Positions 36,554 through 45,909 of a stretch of 64,000 nt of DNA are shown piece after piece. The translations under genes were made by a program, and so were the position numbers. How positions within the stretch are numbered: position 1 is the stretch's first letter; the number at the start of each line of letters is the position of its first letter. Source of the DNA: Gammaproteobacteria bacterium (lineage in GTDB: Bacteria > Pseudomonadota > Gammaproteobacteria > JAJFKO01); contig JANQRR010000012.1 of assembly GCA_028284465.1 (NCBI GenBank), positions 1 through 64,000 on the forward strand, written 5' to 3'. Under the pieces are notes generated by a model. It saw only the letters and a list, made by a program, of their open reading frames with translations, made no database searches and was not told the origin of the DNA.

Positions 36554-39091
36554 ATGCCTTTTACCAGTAAACGTCATACCAGACATGACAAAGAACAAGC
36601 ATCACTTCAATTAATTCAAGATCATAAAGCACTTCATAAGGCCTTGCCTGCAAAAGAAAAATATTGGCAAACTTTTTGTAGGCAACTTACAGATCAAAAA
36701 TTTAGGCCAAATTACCATAGGATAGGTTGGTTTCAACGGTGGAACGAGAGCATCGATGAAACGATTGTTTACAATCCTGCAACCGGTAAAGAAGAAACCA
36801 AGGATCGAAGTCAAAAACGATCTAGGCCAAAAGGCAAGTATATCAAAAAAACCGATTCGTCATTGTTCCCCAAGGATGCTAAAGGTAGAGTCTTCAAAGG
36901 TTCGCGTGAAGAAAATCGTATTGCTGGTTTCCTTTTTAGTATTGATGAAGTTGATCAAAGAAAGCTTGCTGAACACAAATATGTTTTTCTGGATGGTGGT
37001 ATGCATGATCGTGACTTTGGCAATTTTATGGGAACAAATAATCGTCGAAATTGGATAGGTAAACACAGTCATTATCAAGTGTATAAGGTCCGCAGTAAAA
37101 CCGTTGAGAAGGTCAAAGAATATAACAATGCACAAAGAGATCAGGAAGAATGGCCGCAAAACCAACTCATGGTTTGCCCTAGCGCTGCTGCAATCAAAGC
37201 CATCACTGTTGTGCCACCTATTGGCAATGAGAAAAAACCGATAAGTCACTCTGGTTATTACACTGATCGCAATGCCGCCATAAAAGCATATGCAAGCGAC
37301 CGCCTTCATGCCATACGCAAAATGCAATTGGCATCCAAACTTTTAAGCGTTGACGAGGAAGGATTACCCATTTTGATTTTGCCTCGTAAGCTTTATTATA
37401 GAAAAGGATATCCTTATACCGAAGAAACTAACGTTGAAGTTTATGATCCAATAATGCAATACACCGATATAATTGAAAATAAAAAATCGGCTAAAAAAAT
37501 GAAAATTGATATCGAAGCAGTCAAACAAAGTGTTATTGACATGCTGCATGATACAAACCCAAAAGCAAAAATACTTAAAAATGATGATGACCAAAAATTA
37601 TGGGATTTCGCGAAACTTCTTATTAAACATAATGAAAAAGAACTCTTTCAAGAGCTGTTACAACAAGGTAAACACCATGGTTTCACTGCCCATCAATGGT
37701 GTGCCAAAAAATCTTACAGCTCCGGGGAGAACAAGTTTTTAATCCATTGGGCAGCAGAGCAAGGCCGAGCTGAGATTTTAACAATGTTACTGCAAGACTC
37801 TAATGCATCTTACAAAGAAGATATCCTAGAAGCACTAGAACTTGCTTTTAAAAATAAGCATTATGCCTGTGTTCAAACAATTTTGACTGATGGGCGTTCA
37901 TACTTGAGTAAAGAAGCCGTTTCCTTTGCTCATGACAAAGCTTTAAAACACAATAAACCAGATTTAGTCCATTTATTAGTAACTAATTATGCCGAACACT
38001 TAAACAATAAAACGGCTCTCAACGAAAAGTTAGATTCCATTAATACGACAAAAAAATCTCACTTTCTCAATGAAGCTATGAGACGACGCGATGATGTACT
38101 TGTCAAAGAATTAATTTCACAAAACGCTGGTCTCAATACAAAAGATTCTAAAGGTTTCACACCAATGGCGTATGCCATTCGAGAACGTTTGTTTACGTAT
38201 GTTGATCTCATGATAGCGCAAAAAGGAGCATTGTCTGAAAAAGTCCTGCAAGATTCACTGATAGCCTTGCTGGAAATTCACAAAGATGAGTGTGCAATAC
38301 AATGCGCTATAAAATTATTACAACAACATGAATTTTCAGTTAATGACTTAATCATCAAACTAGGAACTGGTAAGGAAGAAAGCTTGTTACATTTTGCTGC
38401 TCGCATCGGTAATGCTAGATTAGCGGAATTATTAATTGATGAGCGCCACAATAAAGCAACTACGGAGCAAGATAAGGAAAATGCTAATGATGATGGTGAT
38501 ACGGATAGTCTTGAAGTAGACACATCATCGTCTGCTGCAGCAACCGATACCATTCCTTACGCTGAACTGCTCCAAATCGCACTAAAAGAAAAGAGCCCTG
38601 GCTTTATGCACTGGGCCATTCAAAAACAAGCCGATAATGCTTCTTCTTATAATAATAAAGAGTTAGACGTAGCTTTAAAAACATTAGCTAGTACTTTACA
38701 ACAAAAATCTAACGGCACAAACAGTACTGGCCTTCAAGATATAATAAGGATATTGAAATCGTTTGATAGCAAAGGCACTAAAGCAAAAAAACAAAGTATC
38801 CTTACAAATAAACAAGCGATTATCAAGATCCGCCAAATAGCCAAAGATCGTTTAATTAAGGGTAGTCAATTCTCATTATGGTATCGAACGTCCAATATTA
38901 TTGGAAAAGGACGTCATGATAATGTACAAAAATTATATGAAAAAATTGCAACTACCAATTGGGCCGATGAAAATGCTCGCAACGATTTAGTGGAATTCGC
39001 AAATAAAAATACATTTACACATAAAGTCCACCGCGAGAACTCAGCGAACTCTACAAAAAAAGTAAAGCAAACAACATTTAAGGTAGGATAA
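36554..39091 (+). CDS. Ankyrin-repeat protein, candidate secreted effector
   Basis: An 845-residue soluble, Lys-rich protein. Residues 1-300 match no family I know. Ankyrin-like units occupy about 340-640, for example KFLIHWAAEQGRAEILTMLLQD, KPDLVHLLVTN, KGFTPMAYAIRERLFTYVDLMIAQKG and ESLLHFAARIGNARLAELLIDERH; several are degenerate. A low-complexity acidic stretch (ENANDDGDTDSLEVDTSSSAAA) precedes a final helical region (about 690-845). No signal peptide or membrane helix. The consensus promoter and isolated position between PhzF and pckA fit an effector delivered into a host cell, by analogy to Legionella and Coxiella Ank proteins. That role is inference. Confidence 0.82.
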   Translation: MPFTSKRHTRHDKEQASLQLIQDHKALHKALPAKEKYWQTFCRQLTDQKFRPNYHRIGWFQRWNESIDETIVYNPATGKEETKDRSQKRSRPKGKYIKKTDSSLFPKDAKGRVFKGSREENRIAGFLFSIDEVDQRKLAEHKYVFLDGGMHDRDFGNFMGTNNRRNWIGKHSHYQVYKVRSKTVEKVKEYNNAQRDQEEWPQNQLMVCPSAAAIKAITVVPPIGNEKKPISHSGYYTDRNAAIKAYASDRLHAIRKMQLASKLLSVDEEGLPILILPRKLYYRKGYPYTEETNVEVYDPIMQYTDIIENKKSAKKMKIDIEAVKQSVIDMLHDTNPKAKILKNDDDQKLWDFAKLLIKHNEKELFQELLQQGKHHGFTAHQWCAKKSYSSGENKFLIHWAAEQGRAEILTMLLQDSNASYKEDILEALELAFKNKHYACVQTILTDGRSYLSKEAVSFAHDKALKHNKPDLVHLLVTNYAEHLNNKTALNEKLDSINTTKKSHFLNEAMRRRDDVLVKELISQNAGLNTKDSKGFTPMAYAIRERLFTYVDLMIAQKGALSEKVLQDSLIALLEIHKDECAIQCAIKLLQQHEFSVNDLIIKLGTGKEESLLHFAARIGNARLAELLIDERHNKATTEQDKENANDDGDTDSLEVDTSSSAAATDTIPYAELLQIALKEKSPGFMHWAIQKQADNASSYNNKELDVALKTLASTLQQKSNGTNSTGLQDIIRILKSFDSKGTKAKKQSILTNKQAIIKIRQIAKDRLIKGSQFSLWYRTSNIIGKGRHDNVQKLYEKIATTNWADENARNDLVEFANKNTFTHKVHRENSANSTKKVKQTTFKVG

Positions 39092-39110
39092 AGTAAAACC
39101 GATATTTTAT

Positions 39111-40697
39111 TTATAATGTCGGGCCAGCGTTGATAATGTCTTGCGAAACGTTAAACTTTTTGAAGTTATTAACGAATTGTTCGATCAACGCTTTCTCCTG
39201 CGCTACACAGTCAGCGGCATGTTGCCACGTATTTTGTGGATTCAATAATTTAGGATCAACACCCTCTACTGACTTCGGCACTCGCAGATTAAATCCAGTT
39301 AAAGTTTCTGTGGCGCTATCGCGTAACTTACCTGAGAGAATGGCACGGACAATCGCACGCGTTGTTGGAATGGCAAAGCGCGTGCCGCCTTTACCATAAG
39401 CGCCGCCCGTCCAGCCCGTATTCACTAAATAAACTTGTGCTTTGGTTTCAGCGATACGTTTCATTAATAAATCGGCATACACTTGTGCCGGACGCGGGAA
39501 AAACGGTGCACCAAAACATGTGCTAAAAGTAGATTTAATGCCTGCACTGCTACCCACTTCCGTGCTACCAACTAATGCTGTGTAACCACTTAAAAAATGA
39601 TACGCTGCTTGTTCTGTCGTTAGCAACGATACTGGTGGCAACACGCCGCAAAGATCACACGTTAAAAACAATACCGCTTGCGGATGGCCCGCAAGATTTT
39701 CTGCAACTCGTAATGGGATATGCTCACGTGGATATGCTGCACGGGTGTTTTGGGTTAACGAAGGATCGGCAAACTGTGGCAATTTAGTTTCTGGATCTAA
39801 TACCACATTTTCCATGATGGCGCCGAAACGGATCGCATTCCAAATCACTGGTTCACGCTCATGTGATAAATCGATACATTTAGCGTAACAACCGCCTTCA
39901 AAGTTAAATACACCACGAGAACTCCAACCATGTTCATCATCACCAATTAAATACCGATCAGGATCGGCAGATAAGGTTGTTTTCCCGGTGCCTGACAATC
40001 CAAAAAATAATGCAACATCACCAGCTTTACCAACATTAGCCGCACAATGCATAGGTAACACGTCATGTTCTGGGAGGATAAAATTCAAGGCTGAAAACAT
40101 GGCTTTTTTCATCTCGCCAGCATAGCGCATGCCTGCTAGAAGAACTTTTTTCTCGGTTAAATTTAGCAGCACAACACCATCACTATTGGTGCCATCGTGT
40201 TGCGGATCAGGAATAAAACTCGGGACATTGATAATCGTCCACGGCTCTTTATCTTCAGCATAATCATCTTGCGGGCGAATAAATAAATTCCTACCAAATA
40301 AATTTTGCCATGCCGTTTCAGTGATCATTTTTATGGGTAGAAAAAATTCATGATCAGCGCCAACGCGTAAATGAGAGATGAAATGATCGCGTTGCTGAAT
40401 ATAAGTTGTCGCACGATGCCATAAATTATCAAATTGTTCTTGAGTGAATGGCTGATTGACCGTTCCCCAATCAATTGTATCCGCTGTATTAGCATCTTTG
40501 ACTATAAAGCGGTCTTTAGGCGAACGACCGGTTCGCTTGCCCGTTTTAACAGTTAAAGCACCATTCGCGCTTAACTTACCTTCTTTGCGTAAAATCGCTA
40601 ATTCGACTAATTCAGCAGACGATAAATCTTTATATATCATAGGGTTATGTCCAGATTGATAAATTTGCTTAGATACCGGCTCCGTAATCTCCACCAT
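39111..40697 (-). CDS. pckA: Phosphoenolpyruvate carboxykinase (ATP)
   Basis: Makes PEP from oxaloacetate for gluconeogenesis. [28 protein letters not shown] combines the P-loop and the metal-binding aspartates. [13 protein letters not shown] and the C-terminal [25 protein letters not shown] are further PCK signatures. 528 residues, as for the ATP-type enzyme. GGAGG lies 8 bp upstream of the ATG at 40697. It suggests growth on amino acids or TCA intermediates. Confidence 0.96.
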   Translation of the reverse strand: MVEITEPVSKQIYQSGHNPMIYKDLSSAELVELAILRKEGKLSANGALTVKTGKRTGRSPKDRFIVKDANTADTIDWGTVNQPFTQEQFDNLWHRATTYIQQRDHFISHLRVGADHEFFLPIKMITETAWQNLFGRNLFIRPQDDYAEDKEPWTIINVPSFIPDPQHDGTNSDGVVLLNLTEKKVLLAGMRYAGEMKKAMFSALNFILPEHDVLPMHCAANVGKAGDVALFFGLSGTGKTTLSADPDRYLIGDDEHGWSSRGVFNFEGGCYAKCIDLSHEREPVIWNAIRFGAIMENVVLDPETKLPQFADPSLTQNTRAAYPREHIPLRVAENLAGHPQAVLFLTCDLCGVLPPVSLLTTEQAAYHFLSGYTALVGSTEVGSSAGIKSTFSTCFGAPFFPRPAQVYADLLMKRIAETKAQVYLVNTGWTGGAYGKGGTRFAIPTTRAIVRAILSGKLRDSATETLTGFNLRVPKSVEGVDPKLLNPQNTWQHAADCVAQEKALIEQFVNNFKKFNVSQDIINAGPTL

Positions 40698-40801
40698 TTG
40701 CTAAACCTCCGCTTGCATGGTAGCCGTATATTATGCCATTTTTGCACAAAATAGTAGTCTTTTTACTTGCCACTTCGTTGATCTACAGTGATACTTATAA
40801 T

Positions 40802-41365
40802 ATGGACAGTATTACATCATTACAAAGCAAGTTTCTCATTGCGATGCCGCATTTGCTTGATCCGAATTTTTTCCATTCGGTAACTTTGATCTGTGAGCAT
40901 AATCAAAATGGTAGTTTGGGGTTTTTGATCAACCGCCCTTTAGGGATCATGCTTGCTGATGTATTCGCACAAATGTCGATAACTTCTAACTTCACTGATA
41001 TTAATCAACAACCTGTACTTGCTGGTGGGCCTTTACAAATTCAACAAGGTTTTGTGATCCACCGAACTCCGGGAGTGTGGCAATCAAGTCTTAATGTCGG
41101 TGAAAACATAAACATTACTACCTCTCGTGACATTCTCACCGCAATGGCATCAAAACAAGGCCCTGAACAAAACATCGTCCTGTTAGGATATTCTTGCTGG
41201 GGCGCGGGGCAATTAGAAAAAGAAATTACCGAAAACACTTGGCTAATAGCGCCTGCCGATGTCAAAATTCTTTTTGACTTGCCTATAGAAGAACGCTGGC
41301 AAGCAGCAGCAGCATCGATCGGAGTAGATATGTCAAAAGTGACATCACAAACGGGGCACGCTTAA
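40802..41365 (+). CDS. algH: YqgE/AlgH family protein (UPF0301)
   Basis: A 187-residue protein of the AlgH fold, function unsettled. I chose ATG 40802 because SLQSKFLIAMPHLLDPNFFHSVTLICEHNQNGSLGFLINRPL aligns with the YqgE N-terminus and the length then equals the E. coli protein; the frame extends back to an ATG at 40733 with a hydrophobic prefix (KIVVFLLATSLIYSD). No strong ribosome site precedes 40802, so the longer form cannot be excluded. LLGYSCWGAGQLEKEI is the conserved central motif. ruvX follows by 2 bp, the usual pair. Confidence 0.9.
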   Translation: MDSITSLQSKFLIAMPHLLDPNFFHSVTLICEHNQNGSLGFLINRPLGIMLADVFAQMSITSNFTDINQQPVLAGGPLQIQQGFVIHRTPGVWQSSLNVGENINITTSRDILTAMASKQGPEQNIVLLGYSCWGAGQLEKEITENTWLIAPADVKILFDLPIEERWQAAAASIGVDMSKVTSQTGHA

Positions 41366-41367
41366 TC

Positions 41368-41808
41368 TTGAAAACTGTTCTTGGGTTTGATTTTGGCATG
41401 AAACGAATTGGCGTTGCCGTTGGTCAACCGCTGACGGGAATAGCTAATCCATTAACTGTCATCAATGCACAACAGGGTGCGCCTGATTGGACGCTCATCG
41501 GTAAATTAATCAAAGAATGGCAACCATCAACTCTAATTGTTGGCATTCCGTATAACATGGATGGGACTTCACAAAAAATTACTATTGCAGCGCAAAAGTT
41601 TGCCCGCGAGCTTGAAAACCACTTTGATTTACCCGTGCATGGCATGGATGAACGTTTAACGACGCGAGCAGCTTATGATTATCTTCACGAAACTGAAACC
41701 AGTGGCACTAAAAGCAAACGTCATCGAAAACGCCGTGATAATATCGATAGTATTGCTGCCAAAATTATTCTAGAAAGCTGGTTTGCAAAACAGCCTACAC
41801 AATCCTAA
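41368..41808 (+). CDS. ruvX: Putative Holliday junction resolvase-like YqgF/RuvX
   Basis: RNase-H-fold protein needed for 16S rRNA 5' maturation in E. coli. VLGFDFGMKRIGVAVGQ is the N-terminal acidic motif, LIVGIPYNMDGT the centre, and HGMDERLTTRAA plus IDSIAAKIILESW hold the remaining conserved Asp/Glu residues. It starts with TTG, 2 bp after the algH stop, implying translational coupling. 146 residues. Its stop is followed by a weak hairpin (ATGCC/GGCAT, 41841-41858). Confidence 0.92.
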   Translation: MKTVLGFDFGMKRIGVAVGQPLTGIANPLTVINAQQGAPDWTLIGKLIKEWQPSTLIVGIPYNMDGTSQKITIAAQKFARELENHFDLPVHGMDERLTTRAAYDYLHETETSGTKSKRHRKRRDNIDSIAAKIILESWFAKQPTQS

Positions 41809-41887
41809 TCTTCTCGCTCTATTGATATCCATCAAAAAAGATGCCATCCTTGCGGCATATTTGGAAAATAACTAAGGAATAATAATA

Positions 41888-42475
41888 ATGCTTCGTAATA
41901 CCATACTTACATTAACGAGTTTTATCTTCTTAATGTTAACAAGCTTACCTTGTTTTGCTTATATTGAAGACAGTGTATATTTCGGTGGCGGGGTTGGTTA
42001 CACACGGGCTTTTATTGATGAAGATGATACTATTCCGCGTGCGAGTGATATTGATGACAGTGATGTTGGTTACAAGTTTTTATTTGGCTATCAATTTAGT
42101 CAAAATTGGGCTGTTGAATTAGATTATTTTAATTTAAACGACATAGATTATGATTTTGACTTTCCTAAAAGTACTAAATCCGTGCGCACTCAGATAGGCA
42201 CTTTAGATATTGTCGGTATTTTACCTTTGTCGGATCGAATTTCGGGTTATTTAAAACTTGGTATCGCGCAAACATTTATCGATCGTGATCGCGATCTGCG
42301 ATTCCGCAGTAGTGATCGGATCTCTAGCGAATTCACCGGCATTTATGCTGTTGGCTTACGTTACAATTTCACCCCTGGCTGGGGAATCGCCATTGATTAT
42401 GATCAACTCTTTAGCGAACCGCATAATTTGCTAGTCGCTCTGACATTATCATATTACTTCAATGCTTTACCATGA
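41888..42475 (+). CDS. Small outer-membrane beta-barrel protein
   Basis: A 195-residue secreted protein with a clear signal peptide (1-24, ending PCFA). The rest alternates polar and hydrophobic residues in eight or so strands, such as VYFGGGVGYTRAF, YKFLFGYQFSQNWAVELDYF and GIYAVGLRYNFTPGWGIAIDYD, ending in aromatic Tyr-Tyr-Phe as for OmpA/OmpW-like porins. Precise family unclear. AAGGAA precedes the ATG. It overlaps dsbB by 4 bp (ATGA). Confidence 0.85.
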   Translation: MLRNTILTLTSFIFLMLTSLPCFAYIEDSVYFGGGVGYTRAFIDEDDTIPRASDIDDSDVGYKFLFGYQFSQNWAVELDYFNLNDIDYDFDFPKSTKSVRTQIGTLDIVGILPLSDRISGYLKLGIAQTFIDRDRDLRFRSSDRISSEFTGIYAVGLRYNFTPGWGIAIDYDQLFSEPHNLLVALTLSYYFNALP

Positions 42476-42993
42476 AGGAATTAGCTAAGTTTTTTTCTAT
42501 TCGTAATGTATATTTTCTGTTATTTGCATTATGTTTATTGATATTTTGCATTGCGATCTATTTACAAGTCGTGCATTCTCTTCAGCCTTGTCCATTGTGT
42601 ATTATTCAACGCATTTTTTTCATTGTCATTGGTTTTGTTAGCCTCATTGCTGCTCTGCATAACCCTTATAGCAGGTTAGTACAACAAATTTATGGCTATG
42701 TGATCTTAGTGCTCGCAGTTTTAGGTTTAGCTATCGCTAGTCGACAATTGTGGATCCAATATGCGCCTGGTGATCAAATTCATGCTTGTGGTGCTGATCT
42801 AATTTATCTATTACAAAACTTACCTTTACATGAATCGATTAAATTGATTTTCAAAGGCACGGGTGAATGCCAACACGTGGGGCCACGGATCTTCTTGTTA
42901 ACTATTGTTGAATGGTCATTTGTTTTCTTTGTTATTCTTATCGCTATTGCTAGCGTGCAAATTATTCGCGCGCGCAAACCTCGGTGGAAATAA
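42472..42993 (+). CDS. dsbB: Disulfide bond formation protein DsbB
   Basis: Inner-membrane quinone-linked oxidase that recharges DsbA. Four helices are present, with Cys40-Pro-Leu-Cys43 in the first periplasmic loop and Cys106 and Cys133 in the second, exactly the DsbB pattern. 173 residues. Start overlaps the stop of the beta-barrel gene, suggesting coupling. DsbA is not recognised in the window. Confidence 0.94.
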   Translation: MKELAKFFSIRNVYFLLFALCLLIFCIAIYLQVVHSLQPCPLCIIQRIFFIVIGFVSLIAALHNPYSRLVQQIYGYVILVLAVLGLAIASRQLWIQYAPGDQIHACGADLIYLLQNLPLHESIKLIFKGTGECQHVGPRIFLLTIVEWSFVFFVILIAIASVQIIRARKPRWK

Positions 42994-43019
42994 TATCAAT
43001 GGAACAGCCATTTGGTATT

Positions 43020-43135
43020 GTCATTGCAAGGAGTGCAACTTGTACCGTCATTGCGAGGAGTGCAACTTATATCGTCATTGCGAGGAGTGCAACTTATATC
43101 GTCATTGCGAGGAGTGCAACGACGAAGCAATCCAG
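43020..43135. repeat. 27-bp tandem repeat expanded from the end of family A
   Basis: Three units of 27 bp (43020-43046, 43047-43073, 43074-43100) each begin GTCATTGCRAGGAGTGCAAC and end CTTGTACC or CTTATATC. A fourth (43101-43135) runs on into the ordinary family A arm GACGAAGCAATCCAG. Units two and three are identical. Because 27 is a multiple of three, all three forward frames stay open here, producing false ORFs. It lies between the convergent dsbB and HD genes. Confidence 0.9.
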
Positions 43136-43150
43136 ATCAAACAAGCTTGA

Positions 43151-44503
43151 TTATAATTCCGCGAGCAACTGTTTTACCGGCTCAGAATTTAATATACCGT
43201 GATCCACCGCCAAACAACACATCATTTCAGTTTTATCTAATAGTGCATTAATAATCAATGAATCTTCATCGATATATTTCGTGCGACCTCGATAATCGAC
43301 AACTTTAATTCGATCTTTACTTAAATAGGAATGGTGTGGTGGATTCAACACAGCTAATTGCCAAGCGTGAATATCATGTTTATGACTTTCTAGAATTTCG
43401 GCGACTCGTTGTTTAACTTTATCATGTTGTTCTTGCTTTAATGAAAACACCCGTGGCAATTTACGAGATTCTAAACGTTTCGCAATATCCACACACACAT
43501 GTACATGATCGGTATTTGCTAGTGCACGAATTAAATTATAAACATCGTAATCACATAATTGCTTATATAAATAAAAATTGTTTTTAATAAATGTTGTTTT
43601 TAATGCGTCATCGGCAAATACGCGACTCTTATCATTAAATATGCGTACCTGTTCGAGGAATTTTCCTATTGGTAGGGTTTTTAAGCCTTTAAATCGCGTC
43701 GACTGGGTTAACACATCTGATAAATGCAGCAGGAATTCTTTTAATAAATGTTCCGCCGCATATTTTTTATAATGATAATAGATATTACGGATCATTAAAC
43801 GCCGCGCTACTAAATAATTTTCGACAACTCCAACCGCTTTATAATTTATACCTAAACGATTTACACCATCATCATCGATCACGGCTAAACAATGTAATAA
43901 CCAACGATAATCAAATTCACCGTATTTAACCCCACAAAAATGACTATCTCGCAATAAATAATCGATCCTATCTGCATCGAGTTGTGACGAAACAATATCT
44001 GCAAGTAATTGCTTATCGGTAGGCTCATGCATGATAAGTTTATTAATTGTATTTAAGTTATTTTCACATATCGGCAATGACTTATTTTTTTTATTATAAC
44101 GATATAAAAAATCTTCATCGTAAAATTCACGGAAAAAATACGGTGTCCAATTTTCATGGCGAATGGCTGCATGCTCATAAATTTCTTCAAATGCATGCGA
44201 AAAAGGCCCATGTCCAATGTCATGCAGCAAAGCTGCGATAACCACTGTCTGCATGTCAACTGCACTAGTACCTAAACGACTTGCAATTTGTTTGGCTACA
44301 TAACAACAGCCAAGGCTATGATTAAAGCGCGTGTGAACAGCACCTGGAAAAATTAAATCGGCGAACCCTAATTGCTTAATATGGCGTAAACGTTGAAAGA
44401 CAGGGTGATCAATAAATGGTTTTAGCCAAGCGATTTCTTCGGTTGTAAATTGCATTGCCCCATGAATGGGATCATTAATGACATGGTAAGTATCAATTGC
44501 CAC
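43151..44503 (-). CDS. HD-domain phosphohydrolase (dGTPase/SAMHD1-like, COG1078)
   Basis: A 450-residue HD-superfamily protein. HTRFNHSLG (about 57-65), LLHDIGHGPFSHAFE (about 92-106) and DADRIDYLLRDS (about 181-192) are the metal-binding His, HD and Asp motifs. NDPIHGAMQFTTEE is the typical N-terminus of this group. Substrate could be dNTPs; related proteins vary. It is 144 bp after recF on the same strand; that gap holds nothing I can name except the 20-nt sequence at 44620. Confidence 0.88.
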   Translation of the reverse strand: MAIDTYHVINDPIHGAMQFTTEEIAWLKPFIDHPVFQRLRHIKQLGFADLIFPGAVHTRFNHSLGCCYVAKQIASRLGTSAVDMQTVVIAALLHDIGHGPFSHAFEEIYEHAAIRHENWTPYFFREFYDEDFLYRYNKKNKSLPICENNLNTINKLIMHEPTDKQLLADIVSSQLDADRIDYLLRDSHFCGVKYGEFDYRWLLHCLAVIDDDGVNRLGINYKAVGVVENYLVARRLMIRNIYYHYKKYAAEHLLKEFLLHLSDVLTQSTRFKGLKTLPIGKFLEQVRIFNDKSRVFADDALKTTFIKNNFYLYKQLCDYDVYNLIRALANTDHVHVCVDIAKRLESRKLPRVFSLKQEQHDKVKQRVAEILESHKHDIHAWQLAVLNPPHHSYLSKDRIKVVDYRGRTKYIDEDSLIINALLDKTEMMCCLAVDHGILNSEPVKQLLAEL

Positions 44504-44647
44504 ACTTCATCCTTTAATAGCTTTGTTTTGTGTCATTGCAAATATTGTTGCTAACTTAATTGCAATTTTACTGAACTGCTTTTCTAATGTCCATGAAATT
44601 TGGGCCTGCCATATAATTTCTTATAAATCAATAGGTTATGTGTATCG

Positions 44648-45736
44648 TTAGGATTGGCATTGTCTAGTAAACTTTCCTCGTTCCACGTGGAACATACTGT
44701 TTGCCACATTATCGATTAAATCAGCAAAATTATCCTTGCTTAATGATGTTAAAAACACTTGGCTATTAATTTGCTGCAAGACTTTATACATATTCTGCAA
44801 ATGATGGCTATCTAACTCAGCTGGTAAATCATCAATGAGATAAATACACTGCTTTTCCGCCATATTATAAAGAAGCTTTCCTTGCGCTAGCTTTAACGCA
44901 CACACCAACAGCTTTTGTTGGCCGCGAGACAATTCATCATGCACAGGTACTTTATTCACTTTGAAGTTCAGATCAGCACGCTGTGGACCATGCTGTGAAT
45001 AACCAACTTTTACATCAGCATTTATGGATTGAGCCAATACCTCGAGTAGATCACGTTCACGGTCCCAGCCCCGACGGTATTGGATATCAAGCTCATCTAT
45101 TGCCAACAAATCTGCAAAAATTTCTCGAAATAGCGGTATTAAACGCTCAACATAATTTTGGCGATAGCGATCAATCTGCCCTGCGAGTTCAACATATTCA
45201 TTATCCCAGATCTGTATCTGATCGATATTCGCTGCTATACGCAACGCCGCATTACGCTGTTTTAGTAAGCGCTGAAATCGCTGCCAGATTGAAAAATACC
45301 GATGTTCCACATGGAACATTCCCCAATCGAGAAATTGGCGCCGGAATTTAGGACCTGAATCTAATAAAGTATAACTTTGAGGATTAATCAGCTGGATCGG
45401 GAGTAATTTTGCGAGCTCAGCAATGCTAGGCACCGTCTCTCCAGATAAGCGCATAATCGTCTGACCGCTTCGATCGCGCAAAATGCCAATAGGGCGTTCC
45501 GAATCCATATCACACGCTTCACCGTATAAAGTTAATTGATCGGCATCATGACGAATAATACGCTTGCCTAGATGAGTCCTAAACGAACGTCCATGACCAA
45601 ACATGTAAATCGCTTCTAACAAGCTAGTTTTACCGCTGCCATTATCACCATAAATCAAATTAAACTCACTATTAGGTGAGAATTCTACAATTTCTAAATT
45701 GCGAAAATCGGTGATCTTTACTTTTTTAAGCTTCAT
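44648..45736 (-). CDS. recF: DNA replication and repair protein RecF
   Basis: SMC-like ATPase loading RecA at gaps. ATG 45736 gives MKLKKVKITDFRNLEIVEF, matching the E. coli start; a TTG 18 bp upstream is less likely. Walker A GDNGSGKTS is at 30-38; LSRGQQKLLVCALKLAQ is the signature and YLIDDLPAELD the Walker B. 362 residues. Two parS-like palindromes lie in this gene, one near its 3' end (44679-44694) and one mid-gene (45303-45318). Follows dnaN by 173 bp. Confidence 0.95.
   Translation of the reverse strand: MKLKKVKITDFRNLEIVEFSPNSEFNLIYGDNGSGKTSLLEAIYMFGHGRSFRTHLGKRIIRHDADQLTLYGEACDMDSERPIGILRDRSGQTIMRLSGETVPSIAELAKLLPIQLINPQSYTLLDSGPKFRRQFLDWGMFHVEHRYFSIWQRFQRLLKQRNAALRIAANIDQIQIWDNEYVELAGQIDRYRQNYVERLIPLFREIFADLLAIDELDIQYRRGWDRERDLLEVLAQSINADVKVGYSQHGPQRADLNFKVNKVPVHDELSRGQQKLLVCALKLAQGKLLYNMAEKQCIYLIDDLPAELDSHHLQNMYKVLQQINSQVFLTSLSKDNFADLIDNVANSMFHVERGKFTRQCQS
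44679..44694. promoter_or_regulatory. parS-like centromere site 1
   Basis: CGTTCCACGTGGAACA contains the perfect 14-bp palindrome GTTCCACGTGGAAC (44680-44693), the core of the parS site used by chromosomal ParB in Pseudomonas and relatives. It lies in the last codons of recF, about 13 kb from parB and 9 kb from the proposed oriC. Confidence 0.85.
45303..45318. promoter_or_regulatory. parS-like centromere site 2
   Basis: TGTTCCACATGGAACA differs from the ideal parS palindrome at one central base. It lies within recF, 624 bp from site 1. Two sites so close, inside a conserved gene near the origin, is the usual layout. Confidence 0.75.
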
Positions 45737-45909
45737 TATGTAACTTTCACTCAAGAACCTTAATTCACAGAGATGATGTCATCTTATTTCCCAAATTAAT
45801 TTATCCTGTGGAATAAGAATTCTCCACCTGGTGCGATACAAGAGATCAATTAATAAATATAATGACCATAAAAGAACAGTAACTTGCTGATTTTGCTGAA
45901 TATTTTCGC

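Noticed and set aside
35210..39091. Genomic island with integrase or prophage
   Set aside because: The stretch has accessory genes and repeats but no integrase, transposase, phage gene or flanking direct repeats at a tRNA.
43020..43135. Possible CRISPR array
   Set aside because: The 27-bp units are directly tandem with no spacers, belong to a dispersed repeat family, and no cas gene is present.
42905..43251. Three overlapping short ORFs with 9-residue repeats (for example VIARSAT)
   Set aside because: They are products of the 27-bp tandem repeat, which stays open in every forward frame, and run into dsbB and the HD gene.
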